Assembly (NCBI RefSeq): GCF_028389875.1
Contig: NC_084666.1
Coordinates: 33,636,308 to 33,700,307 of the forward strand
Source of the DNA: Rhea pennata
Lineage: Eukaryota; Chordata; Aves; Rheiformes; Rheidae
Length of the DNA stretch: 64,000 nt
Direction: 5' to 3'
Position numbers and translations under genes: made by a program. Below are positions 40,466 to 54,289 of this stretch, piece after piece (position 1 is the stretch's first letter; each line of letters opens with the position of its first letter). Below the pieces are notes generated by a model that worked only from the letters and a program-made list of their open reading frames with translations, was not told the origin of the DNA and did not search any database.

Positions 40466-40558
40466 TGCATATGTGTGTGTGTGCGCGCGCATACACGTGT
40501 GTTTGTGTGTATGTGTATGTATGTATATGTGTGTATATATACATATATACATGTGTGT
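40466..40558. repeat. Alternating purine-pyrimidine tract, Z-DNA prone
   Basis: From 40466 to 40502 every base alternates pyrimidine-purine with no break, including (TG)n and a GCGCGCGC core at 40483-40490. After a single TTT interruption the alternation resumes at about 40504 and runs to 40558 through TG, TA and CA units. Uninterrupted alternation with a GC core is the textbook requirement for B-to-Z transition under negative supercoiling. It lies between the two CpG islands, about 0.7 kb from A and 1.4 kb from B. Confidence 0.9.
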
Positions 40559-40632
40559 TATCCTCCAAATAAGTATTTGAATTAAATAAGATGGCATTTA
40601 ATTTCTAAAATCTACCTAATATGTACAGATAT

Positions 40633-40658
40633 AATAGTCTGTGTTTACACAGACTATT
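40633..40658. repeat. 26-bp near-perfect palindrome containing a forkhead-like core
   Basis: Arms of 12 bp (AATAGTCTGTGT and ACACAGACTATT) surround a TT spacer. The centre reads TGTTTAC, a forkhead-type core, and the arms also contain GTCTG/CAGAC, an SMAD-like half site. By rough reckoning, arms of this length are less expected by chance than the other palindromes here. It could act as a dimeric protein-binding site, but that is inference. Confidence 0.6.
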
Positions 40659-41949
40659 TACACCCCAAAAGAATCCTTTTGTCTTCATTCAGCACTAATT
40701 CATCACAGCAAAATAAGTTTTTGTTTCCAATAATTAACTATTGCAATGCAATATGTGCATTGTGCAAACTGTACACCTGAGAAGTGGTATATTTTTCTAA
40801 ATATTCTTTTTTTAAAAAGCATTTATGAAACATTTCTAAGACTCCTGTAGTTTCACTGAGAAAAAAATATTTTAGTGCATATTGTCCAGTCTTCTAAAAA
40901 GCATTGCCTCTTTTAGAATATATAGCAGTCAATTCCACACAAGTTCATCTTTGAAGTAGAAACAATATGAGGAAATTTTTCCATATTTTGACTTTCATTG
41001 TTGAAGTTCTTCATATCATTGAAAGCAGCTATAGATCTGAGCAATGAAAAGAGAGACTTTTCTTGTTTTTCATTTCTATGAAGCCACTCAAAGTAGCTCT
41101 TAAAATATGCGTGATTCCCACACAAAATGCAAACTTTAAGTGGGGCCATTTTGTAATTGCTTAATCACGTGAATTAGACAAACACTTAGCTTGTATTGAT
41201 TCTTCAAGCAGGTTGCCATTATAATTAAATCATCACCCTTCAGTTTTTCAGGATTTTAAGCCTCCTAGTAGATTACCATTTGAAAACTAGTATTTTCAAA
41301 GGCCAATTAAAATGGCATTATCATTGCATTTCACCACAAAGAACAAAGATAATACCACAGCTAATGTAAAACTGCCTCTTAGGAACTCAGTAGATTCTTT
41401 AAAAGCAAAGACTCAATGCCCGAACATGTCTTCTCAAAAGCACTTCTGCCTTCTGGCAAAGAAATTTATATTTGTAGCAATAATGAAAGGATTGAATAGG
41501 TGATACATTGGGTAGCAGGTGACTTCAAATACTTTCTTCACTGAATTTCTCTTAAAGCCACCTAGGACAATTTTATGAAGAGATCCTGATTTTTTTGATC
41601 CAAAAATAAAATCATGCTGCAGATTTCCCACAAATACATTACTTCCATTTTTTTAAGGAGTTGATAAAATAATCTTAGAATTCAAGATACTGGCTCTTCT
41701 CTTCAGATTCCTCTTTATAAAATTTAACATAAACTAAATCATCATTTATAATTGGACAATATCAGAGCCTAAAACATCAGACGAAATAAAATGAGGAGAC
41801 TAATTTTGTATCTGGATGTCTTTGACTTCCTAATCCGAGTAACCTGTTACGTATTTACAATGAGATCAACGGGTGCTGACATTTGGCACACATCGCTGTG
41901 GGATGATTCATCGCAATTCAGCAGACGCGATTCACAAGCATAGCTGCTG
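40659..41949. other. AT-rich DNA between the palindrome and island B
   Basis: No gene is seen. The segment at about 41160-41310 has dense ATTA/CAATTA-type motifs and a short palindrome (TTTGAAAA ... TTTTCAAA, near 41279-41300). It might be a conserved non-coding element, but cross-species alignment would be needed. Confidence 0.4.
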
Positions 41950-42180
41950 GAAATAGCTATCGAAGCGCCTGCAGCGGAAGCTGCAGAGCACATAACACCC
42001 TTCGGGCTACGCCGTCGTTACCTGCGCAGTGCAGCCTACCGCGGATCGCCGACGGGCTCGCCTTCTCGCCGGAGCCCTCCTTCCAGCCTGCGGCTCGGCC
42101 TTCCTCTCCGCGCGCCGCTCCTGATTCCAGCCTGCTCACGCTCGTCTTGCCTCCTGCGTCTGCTGCGCCACCTGGAAAAG
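41950..42180 (-). promoter_or_regulatory. CpG-dense island B, candidate promoter with a donor-like site
   Basis: Roughly 25 CpGs in about 220 bases, including CGCGCGCC at about 42108-42116, stand out sharply from the AT-rich surroundings. On the minus strand a near-consensus splice donor, GCGCAG/GTAACG, falls inside the island with the exon side ending at about 42022. The layout is therefore that of a CpG-island first exon (about 42170 to 42022) transcribed leftwards. The minus-strand frame through it is open but starts with GTG rather than ATG. A non-coding 5' exon or a lncRNA would fit better than a protein-coding one. No TATA box was identified; CpG-island promoters commonly lack one. Confidence 0.45.
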
Positions 42181-45100
42181 CTGGACAAGCTACACATCCT
42201 AATACTGTTATCGCTTATCTCCTCAGCAGTTCTCGTACCCTAAAGTCTTGGAGGCTTTGATATTCTGCATCCAGAATCACAGCTCATGCAAACAAGTAGA
42301 ATTTTTTTTTTTTTAAGTTGATTCACTCTTAAGGGAAATGACATGGGTGCAAAATTTCCCCTTAAGAAAAGATAAAGCAGTTACACCTTTTATTTGTATT
42401 ATTTTTTAATACTATCAGTAATTTAACAGGCCAAGATTCGTAGGGCTTAGCACTGGGTAAACTTAAGAATAGAGAACATGGCAGAAATTGTATCTCTCTG
42501 TGTTATCATCTGAGAGATTACTTTAGTTAATCCATTATTAGACTTTTTTGGCACTTTTTCTCAGTAAGTTTTATCTCTCTTTTTTTTTCCTCTAGTTTTG
42601 TGCCTTTAGTTTTGTACTCAGAATAGCTGGTGAAGAATTGCTGGCATGTGAGAAGTTATCAAGATCTTGGAAATGTAAGCATGAGTCTCCACAGCATGTA
42701 ATATGCTGTTGTTGAGTGCTACAGACTCATAAAAAGCAGATGTTACCAATCAGTTTTGGAACCCTGACTCACAGAAACCATAATAGTCTATCAAAAATAG
42801 TGACAGTTTAAAATAGAATATTTCGCAGGACTAGTGTATTTGTGTTTTCCAAGTATCACCTCTGTCAAAGGCTCTCTTTCCTCCTTTTTAATCTGTTCCG
42901 TCTCTGCTCTTATTCCCTTTCTTTCTGTTCTTCTTTCTTTTATCTGCAAAATACATTCTTTTTGTTTTCAAATTGTTCCTTGCATTTCTACTACAATTTT
43001 CACCTTTCCCTCTTATCCCTTTCATTTTCATCATATTCCTCTTACCAGATAACTTCAGCTGGCTAGCTGAATTCCAGCTCTCCCTTCTTTCTCAGAATCA
43101 CTTGTGCTACAAAAGGATTGAGACTCTTTCAAAGAATGATCCTTTTGAGATGTACCTTGTAAATGCTAAAAAGCTCTCTTATGAGTTGCTCCTCACAAGA
43201 TTTGTTAGGGTTTTGACCAAATAATATTGACCAAATATTAGAAAATCACATTAAGTAGTAGATAACCACTTAACCATTGCCAATCTCAAAATTTGGTGAA
43301 GATTTCTTTGTCGTCTGTGGTCATCTTATCAAATAGAAGAAACCAAAACCTTTTTTTCCCAAACTTTAAACTAGAATTTTCCACCCTTCTCCTCACCAAA
43401 CTAGTTACTCTCAAGAGCTCAAAGCAGTGACCTGTGAGCAGCAAATATATTGTTCTACAGGAAAATAGCAATTCTGTACCGAAGGTCTCCATCACTTAGG
43501 GTTATCCTGTCCCCTGTCAGGTCGTATTGTGCATACCGAGGGGGACTTTTTCACCATTGCTCAGTGATCTTCTTACAAATTGAGTTTTCCCATCTAAAGA
43601 AATTATCAGGGAGATAATGATCAAAACTTTATTCACAAAACAAGTGGAAGTTTACAATTTGACACAGTCTGATTCCCTGGGTATATCATATGCCAGGCAT
43701 ATCACCCCCATATGTCAAACTCATCTTCTGTATATGTTTAGGAAAAGTCAATGATTTCGGGCACCTGCACAGGGGCCTCGTGTCCCTCATGAACTAGAGT
43801 GAGCTGCTCACAAAAACCTTCTGCATGTTATGAAAGATAAATGGGCATCACTTGTCAATAGAAGGGAAGAATTGATAAGTCTGCAGATGCTATTTAAACC
43901 CACAATGTAAATGACAGGTTATTTGTAGAGCACATAGAGGGACAAGGCGCTGATCAGAAAGTTAGGAAACTGAGATTCATGTCACTGCCCAAACTCAGTC
44001 ACCTTGGATAGGTCACCAAATCTTCCATTTTCTATCTGCAATGCATATGTAAAAAGTGATGTTTCTACTTCACATGAGAATTCAAAGGATGAAGACATTA
44101 AGCATCACTGTGTGATGCTCTTACATACTATGGTGGTTCATAAGCATAACTTTCCACTGCACTTAGGAAAGCTGGTGTGAATAATATATTTTTGGTAAAA
44201 ATAGCATTCAACTGTTTATTTCTTTTCCTGAAGCGGCCTCAACAATAGGTAAATGTTCTTGACGTGAGTGGCATTTGACTGCAGTTTAGCTGCTTTTCTT
44301 CATAAAATACAATTTAAAAGATTTGTTTCCATGCAATGTTTTGTAAGCATATATTTTAATAAAATTTGTGTTTTGCCAAATATATAATTTTCTAAAACTA
44401 ACTGAAAGTGTATTCTTTCCTGACTCATTCATTTTACAATATTTCTGATAGTACTTTAATAGCTTATTATTTTTAAATATTATAACCTAATATTATATAT
44501 AAAATAATATTATTTATATCTTATCTTTTTCACACTTTGCACTTTTGATGAAAAGTTGGTAGTTCTCCACATTCAGAATTATTAATTGTATTATGGAACA
44601 CACCACTAGACACTGTTTAATAAACATAATGCTGGGGATCAGCTGAGGAATGGTACCCACAGAAGTGTAAAAATATCATCAAAGATGGTCCCGTCCTCAA
44701 TAGCTTTCATCTAACTGATAAGATAAACATAAGAAGAGGAAATAAGTATGACATATAAGTAATAAAGCAGCCAACATGCTATTAATTCCATCTCGGATTC
44801 TATGTATATATGCACTATTTTGTAAGAAATGAGATTTACTTAAGAGAAAATATCTTAGATAGAAAGAAATATTAAAGGAGGAAAATGAAGTGTGCAGAGT
44901 AGGGAAAAGAAGATAAAAGTGAAAGCTGTGATTTAAAGAGCCTGTGTGGAAGAGAGCGGAATAGAACAAATTGCCAGTCACTCCAGGGCAGATGACCAGT
45001 CAAGATACAAAAAGACCAGCCAGTACGGATTCTCTGTGCTATGATATTTGGTGTGGGAAGTTCTCTGTTCAATCTAACAAAATGTTTACATATTTATTCA

Positions 45101-48100
45101 CTTTTTTTCGTGGCTCAGTAGATTACATAAAACTCATACAAGCTGATGATGAAATACTTGCATCAAAGAGGAGCAGCCTGGGAGCAGGCTCCTCCCTGGT
45201 AAAAACAACATCTCACCAAGCAATGCCAAGCAGTTGAAGCTTGGTTCTGAGACCCAACGTTGCCTCTCAAGGAACAGTACTCAGCTCCACCCTTGTTCCA
45301 CTCCCCCAGTCCAAGTACCTCTAGCTGCTTAGGAAATATGAAAAGACATTGGGAGAAATTGGGAAGAATTTGTTCTGTCTCACTCCTCCCATCAGTATTG
45401 TACGGTTACTGGCAGTGAACCACAATCTGGCCTAGGCCAAGCCCAGATAAGACTGTGACTTAAAGATAGATGCTTTTCCCTTTCCTAAATCTTGCATTGG
45501 CCTTTGGCTGGGCCCAAGTGTCTGGCTTTCTAATTTTAATACTACTTAAGAGATATCTGTTTTCTAAGGCTTATCTAGTTGAGTAGCAGTTTTGTTGTTC
45601 CTTTTTATTGATAGCAAGTAAAGCTCCTTGGGAAATGCTATATGAATGGTGTTGTGAAGTAGTAATTTGTATTTGCAACTGCTGTTCACCTGTGTGCAGA
45701 GATCAATATCTGTTGTATTTTGCCCTCTTAATTCACAAAATATGTGGCTAGAATCTAATCTTTTCTGTCTCCTCATAGCAAATCGATGATCCTATGTAAT
45801 ATCTGTTTCCTTAATTCAGACTTAAAATCTTTAGTTTTGCAGGCTTTTTCTCTTTCCAGTGAAATAACTAAAAGTCTACAGTTGTTATATTAGGAGGATG
45901 TAACACGGATTGGCACATCAATCCAGGCTTTTCTTTGGGTGGTTTAACTCTTTCTTCTGTAATAATCAAATCAAACCCATATATTCAATGGCAACTTGGA
46001 TATAAAATTATAGTAATGACCCTAGCTGATCCAATAGGAAATTTGCAGACATCTTTGTATCTGTTTTCTGAAGCAATTTAGCTTATGGACAGCCTATTCC
46101 TCAGTCAGGTGTACTATTAAGATAAAATGATAACTAAAAAACAAGAAGTAAGAGCAGTTTTTGAATTATTAGATAAACATTAATACCTATTTTCTGTTTA
46201 GCACTCCAGAAGAATTTCATTTTTAATTTTCAGGAGAAAACTAAACCTGTCAAGAAGGTCTCTAGAAAGTTACTATGGTCTTTAAAGGTTGCTGGCATCC
46301 TGATAACTTAATTGAGCTTTGGAGCAGAACAATGTTACACTACAAAGAGAAGCCAAATCATCTGATATATTAAATCGTTTCCTTGAAGATTATAACACCT
46401 TAGCTTCTTGTCTATCATTTTTATTCATGGTATTTCATGTGTAGGTGTGAACTGCAAATGAGTATGGAAAAATGAGCTTTTAGGAAGCATGAGAAGAGTA
46501 AGCAGCAAAGGCAACTTGGGAATGACTGGCAAATGCGTGATACCTTACTGAAAGCCTTACTACAGTGCATCTCTTTGACGTACATGGAGTGTCCATGCCT
46601 GCTCCTCCAGACGCACTGTGGTGTCTGACTCATGAAAATACCATAAATAAGCGAATTTTCTGATCACAGAGTTACAGCCCTCAGTTAAACTGTATGATAG
46701 CACAAATGAGACTAGGTGTCTCTAGTGTACAGTAGGTACTTTCTGAGGCCTTAGCACCCAGACTGCAGCAGACTTCTAGGGCTGACCCTTAGGTAATCCT
46801 TTCCCCTCAGAGCTGCAGATATCCACCTCTATTATTAATAAAAGACAACACCACTGGCAGAATTAGTAGCAATTTTCTTCTTGTTTCACACAACCTAACA
46901 TATTTTCATGCAATTGGGATAATATTTAGATTTTCTAGGATATTCCACAGAATATTTGGAGCTCTTGAAGAACAGAGGCCACAAATACAAACTTAAGGCA
47001 AAAGCTGCAGTTATCCTGAAGTGAAACAGCCAAGAGACTGTGTTGATTCGTTGTACCTAGCTTCAGCTATTTAAAAATTAGCTGTCAAGGTGCCTTCTTT
47101 GTGGAAATGAGTAGATAAAGAGCACTCCAGAGACACCAATCTCCCCATTGACTAAAAAAAGAGACTAAGTGAGACTAGATGCTTATTCAACCAACTAAAA
47201 TTATCTGAGATGAATCTCACTGCTATTATCTTATTATCATAAATACAAAATATATATTAAAACTCTACCCAGCTGGTGGATATATTCCCCAAGCTTGCTT
47301 TGCAACAAAATGGCCTTAGTATTTTGCCAGTGTAAGTCAGCAAAAAGACCAGCTTGATTAAGTCAGCTTTCTCTGGGGAATTTTCATGTTATAAAATTTA
47401 TTTGAACCACACAATATGATGTCTTTCCCAGAATGGCTGCTCCTCTAGCTGACATAAGGAAGTTTAGAATAGAGAAGAAAATACTTCAAAACAGGTCAAG
47501 AAAACTATAAAAATATATTCTCTCTGTGCATATGTATGTTGTTTGTTTCTTTGTTGTTTTTTTTAACTGACATGGTTTGTAGAAAATGGCTGCAATTTTC
47601 TGAGCTTTATGATCATGAAAATAACTGTATATAATTAAATGGCAGAAGCAAAATAAGATTTCAGCCAATTATTTGTGTCTCTGTTAATCCTGTTTCATAT
47701 ATTCAGTTTTATCACCTTCTTGTCTTTGCTGCTGTCTGTTATCACTCCAGCCCTGTACCTCCCACAGTCCAGCTATAACCACTGTAACCTTTTTATTTCT
47801 GGCACTTAGCTGATCCTATCCTAAACACTTTTTATCCCCCGCTGAAAGTAATCTGAGCATTTGACTTACTTTCATATATATGTTCCTTTACTTTATTCTC
47901 TCCTTTTACAAAGCCACTGAATCTTGGGTGTTTTCCTCTTTCCTTTTCCTACATACTTATTTTTTGTGGACCCTCAAGGCAAACAATAATCAGTAAACAT
48001 GTGTTAAATTTCCAGGGTTTGTTTTAGAGGTGATAGTTATCTCATAACCAATATATTGACTTTTATTTTTCGCTTTTTAATGTTACAAATTTTTCTTTCA

Positions 48101-48487
48101 TTTCATAGAGATAGCCAGCTTCATGACAGAATAGTAGCTTGTGCTGTCACTATACTGCCACAGACGATTCAATATCCAGACCTTAAGGGAAGGAGCTATC
48201 AGAGCATGCTGAATCTGATGTCTTGTACACTTTGATAGGTCACCAATAACTTTATTTAACCTGATAGAATTATGCTGCCGGATAGCAAGTTCAAAGTAAG
48301 ATTGTGCTATAGCCTCCTGAATGGTCATGCTATGTGCACATTATCACAGAAACCTTTCTCTTTCTCTCTTACAAACATCGGAGAATGCCATGGAGGAAAA
48401 AAAAAGAAAACAAGCATAGCTAGTGAACTATGTAAGGTTAGGAGACAGTGCGGAAGAGTTGAACTGTAGGAAGAAATTTTTTTCCCT
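42181..48487. other. AT-rich non-coding DNA, no gene seen
   Basis: Only short chance-like open frames occur. A pyrimidine-rich stretch at about 42860-43050 (TTTCC/TTTCT units) produces Phe/Ser/Leu-rich frames in all three + readings. AT-only inverted sequences occur near 44460-44530. Around 45168-45194 there is a small GC-rich hairpin (GAGGAGC ... GCTCCTC). No transposon end was recognised. Confidence 0.5.
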
Positions 48488-48543
48488 AAAAAAAAAAAAA
48501 AAAAAAGAAAAGAAAAAAGAAAAAAAGATAAAGAAAGAAAAGA
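48488..48543 (+). repeat. Poly(A)/polypurine tract
   Basis: About 56 bases are purine-only except for a single T: an A run of about 19, then AAAAG/AAAGA units. Homopurine tracts can form triplex structures and stall polymerases. It is a simple repeat with no gene evident. Confidence 0.9.
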
Positions 48544-51500
48544 TTTGATTCTCTCTTCTGTACAACAATCCACAGAGTGTAATAGAATAAAAAAATGGAA
48601 TGAAAAGAGAATTAATATTTTCTTGGTTTTATATCATTTGGGAAGAATGTGGAGGGGAATGTTTGGGGAGGATTTCATTTTTACAGTTCTCAGATTAGAA
48701 ATAAGAGTAATTTTTAAAAATGTCTCATTGTTTCATAGTAAACTTCAGCACACCTTCTGAAAACAATAAGGCATTTTGTATGTGTTTACTATAGTGTACC
48801 TCAGTGAAATTCTCTCTCAGGAGTCTTCATTATTGAAGGGAACACAGTTAAAACAACACTTACATAAAGCAAATAGAACTTTTCAGAGTTACTTGGCAAG
48901 AATTATCCAACTATCCTGATACAATTTAAAAGGTTTGGAAAATACAGAAGTAAATAATTCTGGAAATGTCTCTTTGCAAAGATTCAGAATCAGAAACTAA
49001 TAAGCTTGAAATTTGAAGTTTTTAATCTGTGCAGCATTCTTCCTTCTGTTTTAAGGAATTCTTTTAATCTGCCTTCCCTTTCTCAGTCTCTCCTTTTCAA
49101 AGTGTTATACATTTTTTCTCATTTCCCTGTGTTCATTCTGGTACTGTTTGTAAATAGAAAGGGAAAAATAAATCTTTCTAAAGTAAGATGGCATCTGACA
49201 AAGAGCAGTCTACATTGGCAGGACCAGGACAATAAGATTATTCAGAATAGTCAAGGCCTTTGCTTGACCTTGGAAAGTTTCATCCAGTTAACTCTCAAGT
49301 GGGATAATTTTTAGATGTGATAATCTGAATAATCTGAATAATAAAGCTGGATAGTGCAAGGCAGGTAAAAATTAAATAGAAAGATACCAACATAATGACT
49401 AATGGAGAAAAGACAGGTCAGCTAAGTTCCACCTGGATCTCTTGATAAGCATCTCACAAACATGGATATGCTGCTTCCAGACCCGTAGAGCACAACACAG
49501 ATGACCTGCATAAACAAACTGAGTAGTACGTTGACATGTGCAGTACAAATTCATGTTCATATATTAGTTTATATTCCTAAAGCAGGGGAAGCAATTACTT
49601 TGGGCAAACTCAATCTGTGAATTATTTAAATATAGCTGTACATAATAAAAAAGAAAGAAGTGTATTAAAACAAGGTGTTATTTGCCTGAAGTCTCTGCAC
49701 CCTAATGTTGTCTTTAAGATGAGAAGAAGAGTATTTAACATGCTCATATACTTCATTTAGTCTAATATTTGCACATTTTATACCGATTACCCATACCTTT
49801 TAGGCACACATTCAAACACTGAACAACTTGATCATCATAATTATAGTACATTCCATATCTCTGAAACATGCTGGATTCCTAATCGGAAGGAGGAAAATTA
49901 TCTTGAGCATGCTCTAACAAAACAATGAAAAACAATCTAGGAACAATGCCATTCCCCTACTGTCTACAATATCTACCTGCTATGTACAAAAAAGCACAAT
50001 AAACTTCTAATCTGAACTAGGAGAAAAAACTTCCTGATACCTAGATACCTTAAAAGCTAAAGAGAAAACTTACCTTGTAAAGTGTCTGTATATACAGCTA
50101 AATCCAGTTTTACGTTTACTCTCTTTATACAATACAAACCAGCACTGCCCTCCTGTTAAGTAATCTCCCTTAGCACAAACCAACAAGTGATCAAATGCGA
50201 CAAAGGAAAAAGACACCTAGAGTTTTGAAATCAAGTCCAAATCACATTCAAAAATTCATACTGAGCTGCCACCTAAACTTCTAAGCTGACTCAGTTTTAA
50301 AACTAAATGCCAGAGATGCCTGGAATAGACACGGCTGAGCAACTCACAATGCTTTGCTCACACCTTGCTTATACTGCTAGATTAGGATCCAAAATTGTGC
50401 AGCTTCCTACATACGTTCTCCAAAGATCTTGACCCGAGAGACACCTGAAGGACACCTAATGCACATTCAGCTTTCAAGTTCCTCTTCAGTGCAGCTGCGA
50501 GTAACTACAATCATTTAAAGCACAATATCTCTTCATCCCGAAGAACTGTGAAATTCTAGCACAGCTAGAATTGAAGCCAGTCAGCTTCAAAGGGCCTTCC
50601 TTTTTCTTTATATGAGTATGACTGGAGAAAGAATAGGAAATGATGGAGGAAATAACTTAGTGCCTAGGACAGTCTCTCAAGAAATCTTCTTCTCTGAGCA
50701 GGTCGTAGAAATTTTCCAGTCCTTTACACAGACAGTCTTTGCTGCCTCCAGATCATTTGCTTTCTTAGACCAGTGTCTAAATTACTAGGTTGCAGCATCG
50801 TGTTCTGTCTCAGACCCATACAGTACTGAATTTCTTAAAAAAAACAGGTGTGAGTTTGAATTCTTTGAGGCAATAAGGAAATATTAAACCAAGGTTTCTG
50901 TATTTCTAGGCCAAATGTCCTTAAAACTCTCCCCTTAAAACTAATGGTCTTCATACAGTTGTATTTCTTTAAGACTCAGACACTCATCTTCAGGAGAGAA
51001 GTTAGATGGCTTGACTTCTAGGGACAGCAGTAATAACTCAGTCACCCACCCAGTTGTTTAATACTTGGCAACTATACACACAGTCACACAGCATGTTATT
51101 CTAAATGTCAATCTTACTTTACCCATGAATTGCCTGGGAACTTAGGTTTCTAATACAGAATTCTCTCCTGGGAAGACGACCATGAAAGTAATAAAGCCAA
51201 GAATTGCCTTTATCTGAAATAGTCTTTTATTATTCATGACTTTGGTCTTCAGTTGTTTTCAGAAGAAGTTGTAATTCGTTTTCTTTCTTAGTATTAATTC
51301 AGCATTTTTTTAGTAATTAATTAACTTTCATAGTGCTGTCCCAAACAAGTAAGAGTTACATTCATGACTCACTGCAGCAGTAGAAGATTGCATGGCTTAT
51401 CCATAATGAGCCTGAGTCTTTTCAGCATCATTATAACATAACATTATCAACAACAGTATTTTTTAAAAAGATGCATGTTATCCCCATCCTTCCATGTTAT

Positions 51501-54289
51501 TCCTTCCTTTCCAGAGAGACTGCCTTCCCTACAGCCTTCATCTGGAAACAGATTCATTCATCTGTTCATTGGATATAAATTATGTGACTTGTGGGACTGG
51601 ACAGGTGCTGTGTTGACAGTTCTACAGATAGAATTCTCCAATGCAAAACTGAGGTAAAAAAAAAGAAATCTAGTATAAATTACCTGCATCTGACACAGCT
51701 GGCAACTGAAATGGATCAGGATATAGTGATAAAGAATTCAGGAGTTGAAGGATCCTTCAGGCCCCTGTTGTGCGATCGTAGCAAAGGAGCTACTGCTGTC
51801 AACAATATGCAAACTTTGTCCCCTCTGGATAGAAGCATGAGGATCCCAGGCTTATTGCGAAGTGCTTTGATTTCACCGATCTGTAGTTTTTAAACTATAT
51901 ATATTTCCAAGGAGATAACTTCACTGGAGCCTCCAAACCAAAATACATGTGTAATGGAATACAGTAATATTTTTGATCACTTCAAAAGAGTTTTCCTGTG
52001 CAAGAAGCTATTTTATGCCTATTGCTAATCACAGGAATCTAAACTTCACCTAAGTAGATATTTTTCTTTATTTCAGTTCCTATTGTTCAAGTGACTTATC
52101 ATAAGTGAAACCTTGAGATCTTACTGACTTTAGTAGCGCCACAACCACAGCAATGAGAGAATTGGGCCTCTATACTCACCCAGGCAATATATGTTTAATT
52201 TATTGCCACAGGCTATTTTGTTACTGTTGTCATTCATTTCTGTGGGTGAATAAAACATCGAAAAACGCTTGTTCCACAAGGCTGCAGCTGAAGCAGAAGT
52301 CAGTCTAAATGAAAGCCAAGAAATGCAAGGCGATATAATAAAAACTTATAAAAGATATGATTATATTTGTGTTTCAGGTGAGTATCTGGCCCACTATCAA
52401 TCCTGCTGAAAATTTGTATTGCAATAATTTTTCTATGAACTTAATTTCCTAGAAATTAAGGACCTTCATGTGTTACAGTTTTGAAAAGCTCCTCTCAGAT
52501 CTATTTTAAAATTTTTGGTGCATGGAAAGATCCCAGCCACAGCCTTCATCACTTTGAGTGATTGCAGGTTCTGTAGAGATCTCTGGTCCCCTGCTTTAGA
52601 CCTTAACTCTCCAAGTCAGCAAGAGAGAACATGTTGCAAGCTAGGCAAAGGGTTTTTTTTCTGCTAAAAATATATATTGGTCCAACCCCTTGCTCTTAAC
52701 CTGGAGCCAACCCATTCTTTTATATGTTCCCTTGTGAATGAGTCACATTAATGATTCCCAGTTGTCCCTGGGCTGGGATACACATGAAGTGTAGCAAAAA
52801 TAGCAACAGTAGCAAAACTTGGCTCAGTTTACACTATAATATGGCATAAAATAGCAATGCAATTGAACCAAACGCAACATGGAAATTTCAGACAGAATCA
52901 TCAAACAATTGCAGTCTGTACATATATAACACATTATATCTGTCTTTCTTATTTTCTGAACTGCTACATAAAAACATTTTGAGTGCATCAGACGATGTTC
53001 CTGAGATCATTACGAGTAAAAATCTCTTTCCTCTGTTATGTGCACTGTGGCTCCATAATGCTCATTCTACACTTCTCTAGTGAAATGAGCACAAATAATA
53101 TGCTAGAAACTGAGTGTAATTTGGAAAGAAACTGGTTTTATTTAGTTATCATCATTACAATTTCACTTACTAGTAAAGCTTACTAGTCATTTTTCTTGGA
53201 TCCCTCTTCTGTTTTTCTTAGCAGCCTCTTGCTAAACTTTTCAAGAAACAGACCACATATCATCACAATAAATAATATTTCTGGGGTTGTTTCTGTATAT
53301 ATCACAGACTGCAGATACAGAAAATATCAGGAATCAAGTTCTACTGGCTCTTTTATGCACCATTTCACAAGGCATATTGCTTATATCAAGAAGTACCTTG
53401 TCAAAACATGTTTTAAAGGACTAAATGACCTTCTCATTGCTCAACAGGTGTAACAGGATTCTTTTTTTTTCCCAAAGGTAAAAGATGTTCTCATATAATA
53501 TATATACTTCCTGTCACGAATGAGAACTTCCCAGTGGAATAAAAGTTTTAAGAAAAAATGCCTTAATTAACATTACCATCTTTGGAATATAACACTATCA
53601 TACCATCTTCAATTAGATTCTTAGTAAATTGCAACTGATATGATAAAAAAAATGTATGATGCTGATTAGGAAAGCACTGTACAGAACTCAGTCACTGAAT
53701 GTTGTACATATGAATCATTGAAGGTAGATCTCAATGATATTTAACCAGAAAAAGATTATGACAAAGGTGAGTGGAAATAATATCACTGCAGTTTATTTGA
53801 ACAAGTGTGGAAACAAAATAACAATATTTCTATACAAAACCCATTCCTGACAGGATTTTGTGTCACTGATGACTTTTTCTTTAAAATATTCTAAAGAGAA
53901 ATGTGAAATAACAAATATAAAAATATATTCAAAGTATTGAAAAGTCATTTTCCTTAGAAAAGTATAGCTAAGAAGTTCTGTTAGAAATAGAATATTGGAA
54001 GCTATTGCATCACTATTCTCTGTATAACCATTTAAAAATTCTAATTGTAATTGCTTTAATAATATCTTTCCATATTGCCTTAAAGATTTATGATAGCCCC
54101 ATTTTGGAGTCACTCCAATTTAGTGCTCACATAAACAGGACTGCAATTTTTACAGAGAAAGTAAGGCTGAAACTTGGCCTAAAACATGTAAAATTAGTAC
54201 ATAAAATACTAGCTGTGTTGTATTCCAGCATACGCATTTCTCAGTTGTGTTTAGCAGCAGAAGCAAACTTTGAATGGTCCATTGGCAGC
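48544..54289. other. AT-rich non-coding DNA, no gene seen
   Basis: No supported gene is present. A 9-bp tandem repeat (AATCTGAAT twice) lies at 49322-49339. An acceptor-like site ends at about 52076 (ctttatttcag), but no strong donor follows within a usual exon length. Confidence 0.5.
49322..49339. repeat. 9-bp tandem duplication
   Basis: AATCTGAAT is repeated twice in tandem, followed by AAT. It is minor slippage. Confidence 0.85.
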
